Shown piece by piece: positions 44,769 through 53,686 of a DNA stretch of 64,000 nt (positions are counted from its first letter, which is position 1; every line of letters begins with the position of its first letter). The notes under the pieces were generated by a model. That model saw nothing but the letters and a program-made list of their open reading frames with translations, made no database searches and had not been told where the DNA came from. Origin of the DNA: an uncultured Thalassolituus sp. (GTDB lineage Bacteria; Pseudomonadota; Gammaproteobacteria; Pseudomonadales; Oceanobacteraceae); the NCBI RefSeq assembly GCF_950066645.1, contig NZ_CATMFB010000006.1, positions 62,001-126,000 of the forward strand, written 5' to 3'. Both the position numbers and the translations under genes were made by a program.

Positions 44769-45993
44769 TACCATCATTAAAATTGATCTCAGTAAATCCG
44801 CCTATGACAACGATCAGGTGCACAACCGCTGGCATCCGGACATCCCTATGGTTGCGACAGTGAAGCCCGGCGATGACTTTATCGTTGAATGTTACGACTG
44901 GACCGGTGGCCAGATCGAAAATAACGATGATGCCTCTGACGTACGTGATGTTGACCTCAGCCAGGTGCACTTTCTGTCTGGCCCGATTGCCGTAGAAGGC
45001 GCAGAACCCGGAGATCTGCTGGAAGTCGATATTCTTGATATTGGCGCCTTCGCCGAACAGCAGTGGGGCTTTAACGGCTTTTTCTCGAAGAAAAACGGTG
45101 GCGGCTTCCTGACTGACCGCTTCCCGGAAGCGCAGAAATCCATCTGGGATTTCAATGGCATGATGACCAGCTCACGTCATGTACCGGGCGTTGAATTCGC
45201 CGGTATTCTGCACCCGGGCCTGATTGGCTGTCTGCCAGATAAGAAAATGCTGGATATGTGGAACACCCGCGAAAAAGCCTTAGTCGATACCGACCCTGAG
45301 CGCGTACCTGAGCTGGCGACACTCCCTTACGCTGAAACCGCGCATATGGGTCGTATGTCCGGCGATGAGAAAATGCAGGCAGCGGCAGAAGCCGCCCGTA
45401 CTGTGCCGCCACGTGAGCACGGCGGTAACTGTGATATTAAAGACCTGACGCGCGGCGCAAAAGTCTATTTCCCGGTGTACGTTGATGGTGCCGGCCTGTC
45501 AGTGGGTGACCTTCACTTCAGTCAGGGCGACGGCGAAATTACCTTCTGCGGCGCGATCGAAATGGCTGGCTGGATTCATATGCGCGTGAATCTGATTAAA
45601 GACGGCATGGCGAAATACCAGGTGAAAAACCCGATCTTCAAGCCAAGTAAAATGGTTCCGAAGTATGACGACTACCTGATTTTTGAAGGTATTTCTGTCG
45701 ACGAAGATGGCAAGCAGCACTATCTGGATACCAGTGTGGCTTACCGTCAGGCCTGTCATAACGCCATTAATTACCTGACGCAGTTTGGTTACAGCGAAGC
45801 ACAGGGTTACGCCATTATTGGATGCGCACCAGTGCAGGGGCACATCAGTGGCGTGGTCGATATTCCAAACTCCTGTGCCACCCTCTGGCTGCCGACGGAC
45901 ATCTTTAAATTTGATGTGCAGCTCAATCCTGAAGGGCCTAAGAAACACCTCGACGGCAGCGTCGATATTCCTAAAGCACCTGACCTCGATTAA
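44761..45993 (+). CDS. fmdA: Formamidase / acetamidase
   Basis: 410 residues, FmdA/AmdA family, unrelated in fold to AmiE. It hydrolyses formamide (and some other short amides) to ammonia and the acid. Conserved parts are NRWHPDIPMVATVKPGDDF, the ECYDWTGGQI segment, LLEVDILDIGAF, GIMHPG-like GILHPGLIGCLP, GGNCDIKDLTRGAKVYFPVYV, LHFSQGDGEITFCGAIEM and IPNSCATLWLPTDIFKFD. Two unrelated amidases in one operon should widen the substrate range. The start overlaps amiB and has a strong GGAG. Confidence 0.95.
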   Translation: MTDTIIKIDLSKSAYDNDQVHNRWHPDIPMVATVKPGDDFIVECYDWTGGQIENNDDASDVRDVDLSQVHFLSGPIAVEGAEPGDLLEVDILDIGAFAEQQWGFNGFFSKKNGGGFLTDRFPEAQKSIWDFNGMMTSSRHVPGVEFAGILHPGLIGCLPDKKMLDMWNTREKALVDTDPERVPELATLPYAETAHMGRMSGDEKMQAAAEAARTVPPREHGGNCDIKDLTRGAKVYFPVYVDGAGLSVGDLHFSQGDGEITFCGAIEMAGWIHMRVNLIKDGMAKYQVKNPIFKPSKMVPKYDDYLIFEGISVDEDGKQHYLDTSVAYRQACHNAINYLTQFGYSEAQGYAIIGCAPVQGHISGVVDIPNSCATLWLPTDIFKFDVQLNPEGPKKHLDGSVDIPKAPDLD

Positions 45994-46004
45994 GGAGCAG
46001 TATC

Positions 46005-46385
46005 ATGCCTCTCTATGATTACAAATGTCCTGACCATGGTGTTTTTCAGGAACTGGCTTCGATGGAGCACCATGACAAACCCGCGTTCTGCCCGCAATGC
46101 AAGACTCTGTCTGCGCGGGTCATCGTGTTGCCACCCGAAGTTGCCAACATGATCAGAGAGCGGCGTGAAGCCATGGAAGCTAATGAAAAGGCGAGTCACT
46201 CACCTGAGGTGATGACCGCCAGTGAATTCCACGAACGCGAAAAGGAAAAGCAGGAGCGACGTGCTCATAAGCACGGCAGTTCATGCGGTTGCGGAAGCCA
46301 GAAAAAGCGTCAGAGTAATCTGATGTATACGGCGGAAGGCAATAAGATGTTTCCATCAATGCGGCCGTGGATGATCAGTCACTGA
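46005..46385 (+). CDS. fmdB: FmdB-type zinc-ribbon protein
   Basis: 126 residues. It opens MPLYDYKCPDHG and has a second pair CPQC near 33-36, a CxxH/CxxC-type zinc ribbon. A charged, likely helical middle (about 60-90) follows, then a Cys/Ser-rich SSCGCGS near 105. The FmdB family was named for a putative regulatory gene beside fmdA in Methylophilus; its biochemical role is uncertain. AGGAG lies eight bases upstream. It ends the nine-gene run just before a strong terminator. Confidence 0.88.
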   Translation: MPLYDYKCPDHGVFQELASMEHHDKPAFCPQCKTLSARVIVLPPEVANMIRERREAMEANEKASHSPEVMTASEFHEREKEKQERRAHKHGSSCGCGSQKKRQSNLMYTAEGNKMFPSMRPWMISH

Positions 46386-46407
46386 GTCCCATCAGTGTGT
46401 TGAGATT

Positions 46408-46434
46408 GCCCCGGCAGACGCCGGGGCCTTTTTT
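46408..46434 (+). terminator. Terminator of the amide operon
   Basis: Arms GCCCCGGC and GCCGGGGC with a four-base loop AGAC, followed by six T. It is 23 bases after the fmdB stop, and it faces the convergent deaD 3' end. Confidence 0.95.
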
Positions 46435-46451
46435 ACCGCCAGGTAAGAGTC

Positions 46452-48320
46452 TTAACCGCGTGGCTTGCGGTCGCGATCGCCGCCTTTGCGGTGTGGCTTA
46501 CGAGGTGCCGAATCACGGTCACGACGAGGGCCATTACCATTGCCCCCCCCCGGACCATTACGACGCGGCGGACGGGAGGATTTTCCACGACTTTCCGGAA
46601 TATCACTCTGGTTGAATACCCGCAGCTCCATAGAACGACCACAGACTTTCGCTTTCTGCAGCGTATTCATCACATGCGGAGGCATGCCCGCCGGCAGATC
46701 GATCACGGAATAGCTTTCCAGAATCTCGATATGGCCGATGAATTTACTTTCCAGATCTGCTTCGTTAGCAATCGCACCCACGAGGTTACCTGGGCGCAGG
46801 CCGTCGTTGTAGCCAACGTTCACCATATAGCGGCACATGTTCACATCCGGCTGCCCTTTTAACGGCAGTGCGCGGGTATCAGGAACGGCCTTACGCGAAC
46901 CACGTTCCTGACGCTGGCCGCGATCACGACTGTCGCGGTCGTTGCGATCGTCATTATCGCGTTCACGGCGCGCTCTTTTTTCCATACGCTCGTCGGCTTT
47001 TTCGTCGAGGAACAGTGGCTTATTGCCCTGGAACAGACGGGCACAGGCGGCCGCAACATCCAGCGCGTCTACCGGGTGCTCGGTCAGGATACTTTCAATA
47101 ATTTCACGGAACGGCTTGTTCTTTTCTGCATGCAGCGCATCCATAATCTGAGCACGGAAACGTTCACCACGTTTTGCGTTAACCTGCTCTGCAGAAGGCA
47201 GCGGCATTTCTTCGATCGGCTGGCGGGTGGCACGCTCAATATCGCGCAGCATACGTTTCTCGCGACCGCGGACAAACACAATCGCTTCACCTTCGCGGCC
47301 CGCACGACCGGTACGGCCAATACGGTGAACGTAAGACTCGGTATCCTGAGGAATATCGTAGTTAATCACGTGACTGATGCGCTCAACGTCCAGACCACGA
47401 GCCGCAACGTCGGTCGCCACGATCATGTCCAGCTGGCCAGCTTTCAGTTTTTCGACCGCACGTTCACGCTGCTGCTGCGGAATATCACCGTTCAGCGGCG
47501 CACACTTAAAGCCATTGGCGACCATAAAGTCGGCAACTTCTTCTGTGGCTTGCTTAGTGCGTACGAAGATCATCATGGCATCGAAATCTTCAGTTTCAGC
47601 GATACGCAGCAGCGCATCGTTTTTATGCACTGGGCCAACAAACCAATAACGCTGACGGATCTTATCGTTGGTCGTGGTCTTGGCTTCGATTTTTACCTGG
47701 ACCGGATCATTCAGGTGGGTTTCCGCGACACGCTGAATTTCGCGAGGCATGGTGGCAGAGAACAGAGCCACCTGACGCTTTGACGGCGCCTGCTCAAGAA
47801 TCCAGTTCACATCGTCGATAAAGCCCATGCGCAGCATTTCGTCAGCTTCATCAAGCACCACGGCTTTGATATCCGCCAGGCTCAGAGTGCCACGACGCAG
47901 GTGATCCATCACACGACCCGGGGTGCCGACCACCCACTGTGGGCCACGCTTCAGTTCACGCAGCTGGCTACCGTAATCTGTGCCGCCATACACCGCAGAG
48001 ACTTCGATGCCCGGCAGATAACGGCTGTAGGATTTCGCGGCTTCAGCAACCTGCTGTGCCAGTTCGCGGGTCGGTGCCAGCACCAAAACCTGTGGCGAAC
48101 GGAAGTCCGGATTGGTACGTACCAGCAGTGGCAGTGCGAACGCTGCGGTTTTACCGGTACCCGTCTGGGCCATACCCAGAACGTCACGGCCTTCGAGCAG
48201 TGTGGGAATACTGTTTGCCTGAATAGCAGAAGGGGTTTCATAACCCAGCTCTTCCAGAACGCGGAGAACGGGGAAAGGAAGGCCCAGGCCCGCAAAGCCT
48301 GTGCTTGGAGCATCACTCAT
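46452..48320 (-). CDS. deaD: DEAD-box RNA helicase DeaD/CsdA
   Basis: 622 residues from the ATG at 48320; an ATG three codons upstream is equally plausible. Core motifs: Q motif GYETPSAIQANSI, AQTGTGKTAAF, PTRELAQQV, GTPGRVMDHL, DEADEML, SATMP, FVRTKQ, ATDVAARGLDVE and HRIGRTGRAG. A dimerisation region and an RNA-binding DbpA-like domain follow (VGYNDGLRPGNLVGAIANE to DLPAGMPPHVM), then an Arg/Gly-rich basic tail. It remodels RNA in ribosome assembly and cold adaptation. A run of nine G on the coding strand falls in the tail (46543-46551). Confidence 0.97.
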   Translation of the reverse strand: MSDAPSTGFAGLGLPFPVLRVLEELGYETPSAIQANSIPTLLEGRDVLGMAQTGTGKTAAFALPLLVRTNPDFRSPQVLVLAPTRELAQQVAEAAKSYSRYLPGIEVSAVYGGTDYGSQLRELKRGPQWVVGTPGRVMDHLRRGTLSLADIKAVVLDEADEMLRMGFIDDVNWILEQAPSKRQVALFSATMPREIQRVAETHLNDPVQVKIEAKTTTNDKIRQRYWFVGPVHKNDALLRIAETEDFDAMMIFVRTKQATEEVADFMVANGFKCAPLNGDIPQQQRERAVEKLKAGQLDMIVATDVAARGLDVERISHVINYDIPQDTESYVHRIGRTGRAGREGEAIVFVRGREKRMLRDIERATRQPIEEMPLPSAEQVNAKRGERFRAQIMDALHAEKNKPFREIIESILTEHPVDALDVAAACARLFQGNKPLFLDEKADERMEKRARRERDNDDRNDRDSRDRGQRQERGSRKAVPDTRALPLKGQPDVNMCRYMVNVGYNDGLRPGNLVGAIANEADLESKFIGHIEILESYSVIDLPAGMPPHVMNTLQKAKVCGRSMELRVFNQSDIPESRGKSSRPPRRNGPGGGNGNGPRRDRDSAPRKPHRKGGDRDRKPRG

Positions 48321-48594
48321 AGTTGTCATTACCTGTAGTCGGTGGTCGCAGGGCCGGACCGTGGGTGGATCACTACTCGTCAGATCTCCGCTAACTTCAG
48401 GATGACACGGCTGAGCCCAATAAAAGGGCGCGGAGTATAACGGAAAGGCTCGACGATTTCCTGCATTATTTATGCATAAGCAGCCTGACTTTATGCAAAT
48501 CTGCTGCAAGCCGACGACTCAGGGAGTACAATCGCGCCCCCATACAACTATTAACCCCACTGCAGTCATTGCTGCAGCCTCAGGAGTAATCTAC

Positions 48595-48876
48595 GTGCTT
48601 AAAGTAAATGAGTATTTCGACGGTAAGGTAAAATCCATCGCTCTGCAGACCGAAACTCTGCCAGCAACCATTGGTGTTATGGAGCCAGGTGAATACGAAT
48701 TCGGTACCAGCCAGAAAGAAGTGATGACGATTGTCTCTGGTTCAATGGACGCACTGCTGCCAGGTGCCAGCGAATGGGCCACCTTCAGCAACGGCGATTC
48801 GTTTGAGATTGAAGCAAACGTGAAGTTTCAGGTTCGTATGAGTGGCCAGACCGCTTACTTTTGCACGTACGAGTAA
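48595..48876 (+). CDS. ppnP: Pyrimidine/purine nucleoside phosphorylase
   Basis: 93 residues from a GTG (48595-48597) preceded by CAGGAG; the longer ATG frame adds 41 unrelated residues. It belongs to the cupin family formerly called UPF0345 (YaiE), now known as nucleoside phosphorylases that split several nucleosides with phosphate. Matching stretches are NEYFDGKVKSI, IGVMEPGEYEFGT, EVMTIVSGSMDALLPGA and the C-terminal FCTYE. The length equals the E. coli protein. A perfect 12-bp hairpin follows the stop. Confidence 0.95.
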   Translation: MLKVNEYFDGKVKSIALQTETLPATIGVMEPGEYEFGTSQKEVMTIVSGSMDALLPGASEWATFSNGDSFEIEANVKFQVRMSGQTAYFCTYE

Positions 48877-48882
48877 CAGTGA

Positions 48883-48908
48883 CAGGCCTGCTGCTCGCAG
48901 CAGGCCTG
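48883..48908. terminator. Hairpin between convergent ppnP and GGDEF/EAL genes
   Basis: 12-bp arms CAGGCCTGCTGC and GCAGCAGGCCTG with a two-base spacer, between two convergent stops. It is strong enough to end or protect transcripts on both strands, although T-runs are lacking. Confidence 0.65.
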
Positions 48909-48913
48909 CCTTC

Positions 48914-51589
48914 TCAGGCAAGCGTCAGTTCGTTCACTGGCACCGGACGACTGAAGTAGAACCCCTGATAGGTCTCGCAGCCGTTCTCCCGCAGGAAATT
49001 CAACTGCGCTTCTGTCTCTACCCCTTCCGCCAGTACTTTCAGGCCCAAACCACGCGCCATGCTGATGATGGTGTTAGTAATGACCTTGCCCTCTTCTTCG
49101 ACTTCCACGCTCTGAACAAAACTGCGGTCAATCTTGAGCTTATCAACACGATAACGATGCAGATAAGCCAGCGACGAGTAGCCCGTGCCAAAGTCATCAA
49201 CGGCAAGCGCGACACCCAGCTTTTTCAGCCCGGCAATGGTCTCAAGTACCTGAGAACTCGGTTCAAGTAAGGCACCTTCGGTGATTTCCAGTTCAAGCCA
49301 GGCTGGATCAATACCCGTCACCTGCAGCAGGCGACGCAGACGTTCAACCAGTCCACCCGCCATAAAGGTGGGTTGCGTGATATTGACGGCCACCGTAATC
49401 GGATCAATACCGTCTGCCTGCCAGCGGGCGATCTGATGACATGCCTGCTCCATCACCCAACTGTCGAGATCTGGCATCAGGCCATTATCTTCAGCCACAG
49501 GCAGGAAACGTCCCGGCGCAATCAGTCCCTGAGCCGGATGGTGCCAGCGGATCAGCGCCTCGACCCCCACAATCCGCCCTGAATCCACGGCAACCTGCGG
49601 TTGATAATACAGTTGCAGCTCATCGGTTGACTGCAGCGCAACACGCAGCTGGTTACCGAGTTCCAGGCGATCCGATACCGCCTGGGTCATCTCATTGCTG
49701 TAAAACTTATAGTGATTGCGACCATGTTGCTTGGCCTGATACATCGCCACGTCGGCGTTACTCAGAAGCTGAGTGACGTCGGAACCATGATCAGGAAACA
49801 CCGTAATGCCCATGCTGGCCCCGATGTGCAGCTCCTGCCCGACGCCCACATCAAACGGCGTGCGTAACAGATCGAGAATAATGTCAGCGACGTTGGCCAC
49901 CTGTTGCTCAGACACAACGTTTTCCAGCACTATCACGAAATCATCACCACCCTGACGGGCGACGGTATCCGAATCACGCAGGCGCTGACGCATACGCTGC
50001 GCAAATTCCTGCAACAGGCGATCGCCAGCCGGGTGCCCAAGGCTGTCATTAATATGCTTGAAGTGATCGAGGTCGATGGCAATCACACCGACTTTGCGAC
50101 GCTTAACGGTTGCTTCATTGATGGCACCCTCAAGACGGCTGAGTAACAGTGTGCGGTTCGGCAGATTGGTTAACGAGTCATAATTCGAGAGATGCTTCAG
50201 CTGCTGCTCAGATTCTTTTATCCGCGACATATCCGAGAATACGCCAACAAAATGCGTCACCTCGCTTTGATCGTTACGCACTTCTGTAATCGTCAGCCAC
50301 TGAGGATAAACCTGGCCATTTTTACGCTTGTTCCAGATTTCACCGCGCCAGTATCCCCGTTCTGCCAGCTGCTTATTAATACGCGCATAAAAATCCGGGC
50401 CATGACGCCCCGACTGCAGCAGGGACATGGATTTGCCTGTCACTTCACGCTCGGAATATCCGGTAATAGTGCTGAAGGCAGGGTTAACGGCTTCAATGTT
50501 GCGCTGGGCATCGGTAATAACCACGCCTTCCATGGTGTACTCAAACACAGTGTTGGCCAGCCGTAAGCGGTTTTCCCGTGCTTGTTTTACCGTAATATCC
50601 TGCACCGATCCGACGCGGCCGATCACCTGGCCCGAACCATCGACAATCACTTCTGCCCGACCGTGAATAACCTTCACTTTTCCGGAAGGCGGGACAATCC
50701 GGTAGATCATGTCGGAAGGTTTACGTTCGGTCATACTCTCGGTGAGAGTGCGCGCTACGCGTTCGATATCTTCGGGGTGCACAAATTCGAAATAGCGGGC
50801 CAGGTTCACGACTTCTGTGCTTTCATCCTGCTCAAAAATCGCGGCGGCCTGAGGTGTGATGGTAATCCGGTCGTTAAGAACATCGTCATGCCAGGACCCT
50901 ATGTTCGCGAGGCGCTCTGTCTGTCGCAGCAGCTGTTCGCGCTCTTCGAGCGTCCCCATAATGTGCATACGATCCTGCAACAGATAACAGAGTTGAGCGA
51001 AAGTACCGAGCTGTGCACAACGACGGGTGGTGAGATCCGGTACGCCATGATCAAACGTCAACAGCAGATAGCCGGTCAGACCCGTATCGTTAATCACCGG
51101 GATACGGCTGAGGCGCTCCCCGCCCAGACATTCCCGCACACGTTTCTGTGCAGCTGTTTCATCGGCTTCGGAACTGGTCCCGGCAGCAATACCTTCGCCC
51201 AGGTCCTGCCAGAAACCGGCGACCGTTTTTTCCAGATCATCGGGCGTGTCATAAGCAACGGACACCAACATCTCCGGACGTCGCGTCAGTAACTCAGGCG
51301 CAATATATATAGTGACACTGTGTGCTTTTAACAGGCGCGCAATCTGTAACAGCGCACCTTCAATATCAGAATTTAACGTTTCTGCACGGGTCGTAAGAAA
51401 CACCCGCATAGAACGTTCTAAAATCGTTTCAAGGCGTACATCTGACGCTCCGAAACGTCCGCCTTTATCTGTCCCCGCTCTGCGGGCTTCATTTTCAATT
51501 CTTTGCCAGCCTTCACTGGGCTTATACTTTCCATCGGCCGCCGATGCCAATGCATTCATGCTACTACTCCACGAACCTTCGATGACCAC
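48914..51589 (-). CDS. c-di-GMP protein with GAF, PAS, GGDEF and EAL domains
   Basis: 891 residues. A GAF-like region (about 50-210) is followed by a PAS domain (about 220-330) and a second PAS (about 345-450, VFEYTMEGVVITDAQRNIEAVN). The GGDEF domain (about 465-625) has the site ARQGGDDF, a functional variant form. The EAL domain (about 640-890) has EALIRWHHP, then ELEITEG and DDFGTGYSSLAYL, with DKLKIDRSFV and the E of LAEGVETEAQL. The EAL catalytic residues look intact, so phosphodiesterase activity is likely; cyclase activity is possible. No membrane helix is seen. Output and ligand are unknown. Confidence 0.93.
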   Translation of the reverse strand: MVIEGSWSSSMNALASAADGKYKPSEGWQRIENEARRAGTDKGGRFGASDVRLETILERSMRVFLTTRAETLNSDIEGALLQIARLLKAHSVTIYIAPELLTRRPEMLVSVAYDTPDDLEKTVAGFWQDLGEGIAAGTSSEADETAAQKRVRECLGGERLSRIPVINDTGLTGYLLLTFDHGVPDLTTRRCAQLGTFAQLCYLLQDRMHIMGTLEEREQLLRQTERLANIGSWHDDVLNDRITITPQAAAIFEQDESTEVVNLARYFEFVHPEDIERVARTLTESMTERKPSDMIYRIVPPSGKVKVIHGRAEVIVDGSGQVIGRVGSVQDITVKQARENRLRLANTVFEYTMEGVVITDAQRNIEAVNPAFSTITGYSEREVTGKSMSLLQSGRHGPDFYARINKQLAERGYWRGEIWNKRKNGQVYPQWLTITEVRNDQSEVTHFVGVFSDMSRIKESEQQLKHLSNYDSLTNLPNRTLLLSRLEGAINEATVKRRKVGVIAIDLDHFKHINDSLGHPAGDRLLQEFAQRMRQRLRDSDTVARQGGDDFVIVLENVVSEQQVANVADIILDLLRTPFDVGVGQELHIGASMGITVFPDHGSDVTQLLSNADVAMYQAKQHGRNHYKFYSNEMTQAVSDRLELGNQLRVALQSTDELQLYYQPQVAVDSGRIVGVEALIRWHHPAQGLIAPGRFLPVAEDNGLMPDLDSWVMEQACHQIARWQADGIDPITVAVNITQPTFMAGGLVERLRRLLQVTGIDPAWLELEITEGALLEPSSQVLETIAGLKKLGVALAVDDFGTGYSSLAYLHRYRVDKLKIDRSFVQSVEVEEEGKVITNTIISMARGLGLKVLAEGVETEAQLNFLRENGCETYQGFYFSRPVPVNELTLA

Positions 51590-51779
51590 CTGATTCTCTC
51601 CGTGAATGCATTGTTTCGTTCTGCTCTCATACCAGAGAGCGATACTCCTGATGTATGAGTGTAGACTATTAACACATAGTCACAGCGATTGGCCCTCTGT
51701 GACCCACTAATAATGTCAAATGACGACAAATATTATCTTTACAGGCCAGATTGTTTCAGGAGTAGAGGCGCCCTAGCTT

Positions 51780-52037
51780 ATGTTTACCAAACAGGATCTC
51801 GTCAGCCTGGTCCAGACCACCATGCCATTCGGTAAATATCATGGAAAACGTATTTCAGATCTTCCGGAGGAATACCTTCTCTGGATGCAACGCAAAGGCT
51901 TTCCTGACGGGCGTCTCGGTTACCTGCTACAACTTATGTTAGAAATAAGAATTCACGGTGCCGAAGACGTTGTTCTGGCACTGAAAAAAAATTATCCACC
52001 GATACTTAATCACCCACCGGCCAACGGAGTGCACTGA
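51780..52037 (+). CDS. DUF3820-family protein
   Basis: 85 residues: a small soluble protein with the family core MPFGKYHGKRISDLPEEYLLW followed by helical QLMLEIRIHG. DUF3820 is widespread in gammaproteobacteria; one member was described as a quorum-controlled factor, but no reaction is established. No ribosome-binding site clearer than AGGCG is visible. The stop lies one base before the amidotransferase gene, so the two are probably coupled. Confidence 0.8.
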   Translation: MFTKQDLVSLVQTTMPFGKYHGKRISDLPEEYLLWMQRKGFPDGRLGYLLQLMLEIRIHGAEDVVLALKKNYPPILNHPPANGVH

Positions 52038-52038
52038 T

Positions 52039-52752
52039 ATGCCAGTACTGGGGTTGCTTGAAACTGATGTTCTCTATCCCGACCTGCTGGAGGATTACCG
52101 CTCGTACGGACATATGTTCCGGACATTATTATCGGAACTGGACAGCCATCTGGAATTCCGCCACTACGAAGTACAGCAGGGTGAGTTACCTCAGGATCTC
52201 AATGAATGCGACGCCTACCTGGTTACCGGGTCGAAGACCGGCGTGTATGACGATGCCGGATGGATAGCTCCCCTGAGCGACTGGATCAGACAGGCATACC
52301 GGGAAGATGCCCGCCTGCTCGGCATCTGTTTCGGCCACCAGATTCTCGCCCACGCTCTGGGTGGTCACGCGGAAAAAAGTGACAAAGGCTGGGGCGTGGG
52401 TAACCACATGACACGGGTGGAACACCTGCCGGTCTGGCTCAATGACGACTGCAGTCATTTTCAGCTGATCTACAGCCATCAGGATCAGGTGCAACAGCTG
52501 CCCCCGGGGGCGCGACGGTTGGCCGGCAGTGAATTCTGCGAAAATGCGTCCTGGTTTATTAACGACCAGGTGCTGACATTTCAGGGGCACCCTGAATTTA
52601 CGCCAGAATATTTCCGTCGCCTGCTTGAACGCCGCCGCGAATGCGTAGGCACTGAACTGCTGGACGCCGCGATGGAAGCCATCAGCCAGTCTAACGACAG
52701 CGAGCGTATTGCCCGCTGGTTACTTGAGTTTATTCACCTGCCCCGCACCTGA
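52039..52752 (+). CDS. Class I glutamine amidotransferase-like protein
   Basis: 237 residues with the GATase1 fold. The nucleophile elbow is LLGICFGHQILAHALGG (Cys near 96), the histidine-glutamate end is FQGHPEFTPEY near 180. YLVTGSKTGVYDD is the typical early loop. It is a free-standing amidotransferase resembling GuaA-like or YfeJ-type proteins; the acceptor is unknown. It follows the DUF3820 gene almost directly and is convergent with the acetyltransferase gene (three-base gap). Confidence 0.85.
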   Translation: MPVLGLLETDVLYPDLLEDYRSYGHMFRTLLSELDSHLEFRHYEVQQGELPQDLNECDAYLVTGSKTGVYDDAGWIAPLSDWIRQAYREDARLLGICFGHQILAHALGGHAEKSDKGWGVGNHMTRVEHLPVWLNDDCSHFQLIYSHQDQVQQLPPGARRLAGSEFCENASWFINDQVLTFQGHPEFTPEYFRRLLERRRECVGTELLDAAMEAISQSNDSERIARWLLEFIHLPRT

Positions 52753-52755
52753 CGC

Positions 52756-52995
52756 TTATTCGTTCAGAATGTTCGCGACGTACCAGCAGCTCGCTTCTTT
52801 TTTGAGCCCCTGCTGGTCCGCCCATGCCAGTGCATCCCGCACCAGAATCTCGGCCAGCCCTTTGCCGCGCAGGCGGAAAGGCACATAAGTGTGCGTAAAA
52901 TTGATCCGGTCGCCCTGTAACGTGTAATCCAGCACGCAGGTATAACCGTCCTGCTCCAGAATAAAGCGCTGGTTTTCCGGCTGATGCTCGGTCAT
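52756..52995 (-). CDS. Small GNAT-type N-acetyltransferase (YjdJ-like)
   Basis: 79 residues, the short GCN5-related form. The acetyl-CoA-binding region VPFRLRGKGLAEILVRDAL is clear. FTHTYVPF precedes it. Members of this group (YjdJ/GtlT-like) have not been assigned firm substrates. The start overlaps the upstream DUF3301 stop as ATGA, so they are translationally coupled. Confidence 0.85.
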   Translation of the reverse strand: MTEHQPENQRFILEQDGYTCVLDYTLQGDRINFTHTYVPFRLRGKGLAEILVRDALAWADQQGLKKEASCWYVANILNE

Positions 52996-53315
52996 GGGTT
53001 TCCCTCATCGTTATGAGATGCAAGAGTCAGGGAGGCCAGGCGTCGGCCTTCGAGAATGACCTCTCCCGGGTAGCGGTCGTCACCTGCCGCACTGAATTCA
53101 AAGCGGTAGGTTCGGATGGCGAGAGGCCGCCCCTGATTCCAGCGCCACCGTAACCCTGTCTGCTGGACCGTATCATCCAACAATTGCAGCCCCTCTTTTC
53201 TGCACTCCCGGCGCAGATACTGAAGTACCTGTAATTTGGCTCGCTGGCCACGCTGCCACAAAGGCCACAGCATCAGTCCGATCGCCAGCAGCACGACGAG
53301 GGTTAACAGATTCAC
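52992..53315 (-). CDS. DUF3301-type small membrane protein
   Basis: 107 residues starting at a GTG. A single N-terminal hydrophobic helix (about 3-20, ending LMLWPLW) anchors a soluble domain of about 80 residues with the conserved QYLRRECRKEGLQLLDDTVQ and RTYRFEFSAAGDDRYPGEV. DUF3301 proteins are uncharacterised. The 3' end overlaps the GNAT gene, which suggests a common function. The ppiC gene is divergent, with 75 bases between. Confidence 0.8.
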   Translation of the reverse strand: MNLLTLVVLLAIGLMLWPLWQRGQRAKLQVLQYLRRECRKEGLQLLDDTVQQTGLRWRWNQGRPLAIRTYRFEFSAAGDDRYPGEVILEGRRLASLTLASHNDEGNP

Positions 53316-53390
53316 AGGGGAAATCTCCGCTCATTATCCCGAATGCGCGTATAATACCCGAAATTCCTGTTCCTGCCTGTGGAGACGCTC

Positions 53391-53672
53391 ATGGCCAAGC
53401 GAGCCTGCGCCAGTCATATCCTTGTTAAAACCCGTGATGAAGCAGAACGCCTGCTGAAGCAATTGCAGCAGGGGGCTGAGTTTGACCGTCTGGCGCGCAA
53501 GTATTCCACCTGCCCGTCGTCCCGTAACGGCGGCTCGTTGGGAGAATTCAGCCGGGGAGATATGGTCAAACCGTTCGACGAGGCGGTATTTAAAGGGCCA
53601 CTCCTTGAAGTTCAGGGGCCTGTCAGAACTCAGTTCGGCTGGCATCTGATCAAAACCCTGTACCGCCAGTAA
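53391..53672 (+). CDS. ppiC: Parvulin-type peptidyl-prolyl isomerase
   Basis: 93 residues from the ATG at 53391, with GGAG six bases upstream; an upstream GTG adds four residues. It is the single-domain parvulin of the cytosol, the same length as E. coli PpiC. The fold is shown by CASHILVKTRDEAE, FDRLARKYSTCPSSRNGGSLGEFSRGDMVKPFDEAVF and the C-terminal TQFGWHLIKTL. The active-site histidines (ASHIL and WHLI) and the Cys equivalent are in place. It is followed 14 bases later by the S1-domain gene. Confidence 0.95.
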   Translation: MAKRACASHILVKTRDEAERLLKQLQQGAEFDRLARKYSTCPSSRNGGSLGEFSRGDMVKPFDEAVFKGPLLEVQGPVRTQFGWHLIKTLYRQ

Positions 53673-53686
53673 GAGAGACCGACACC

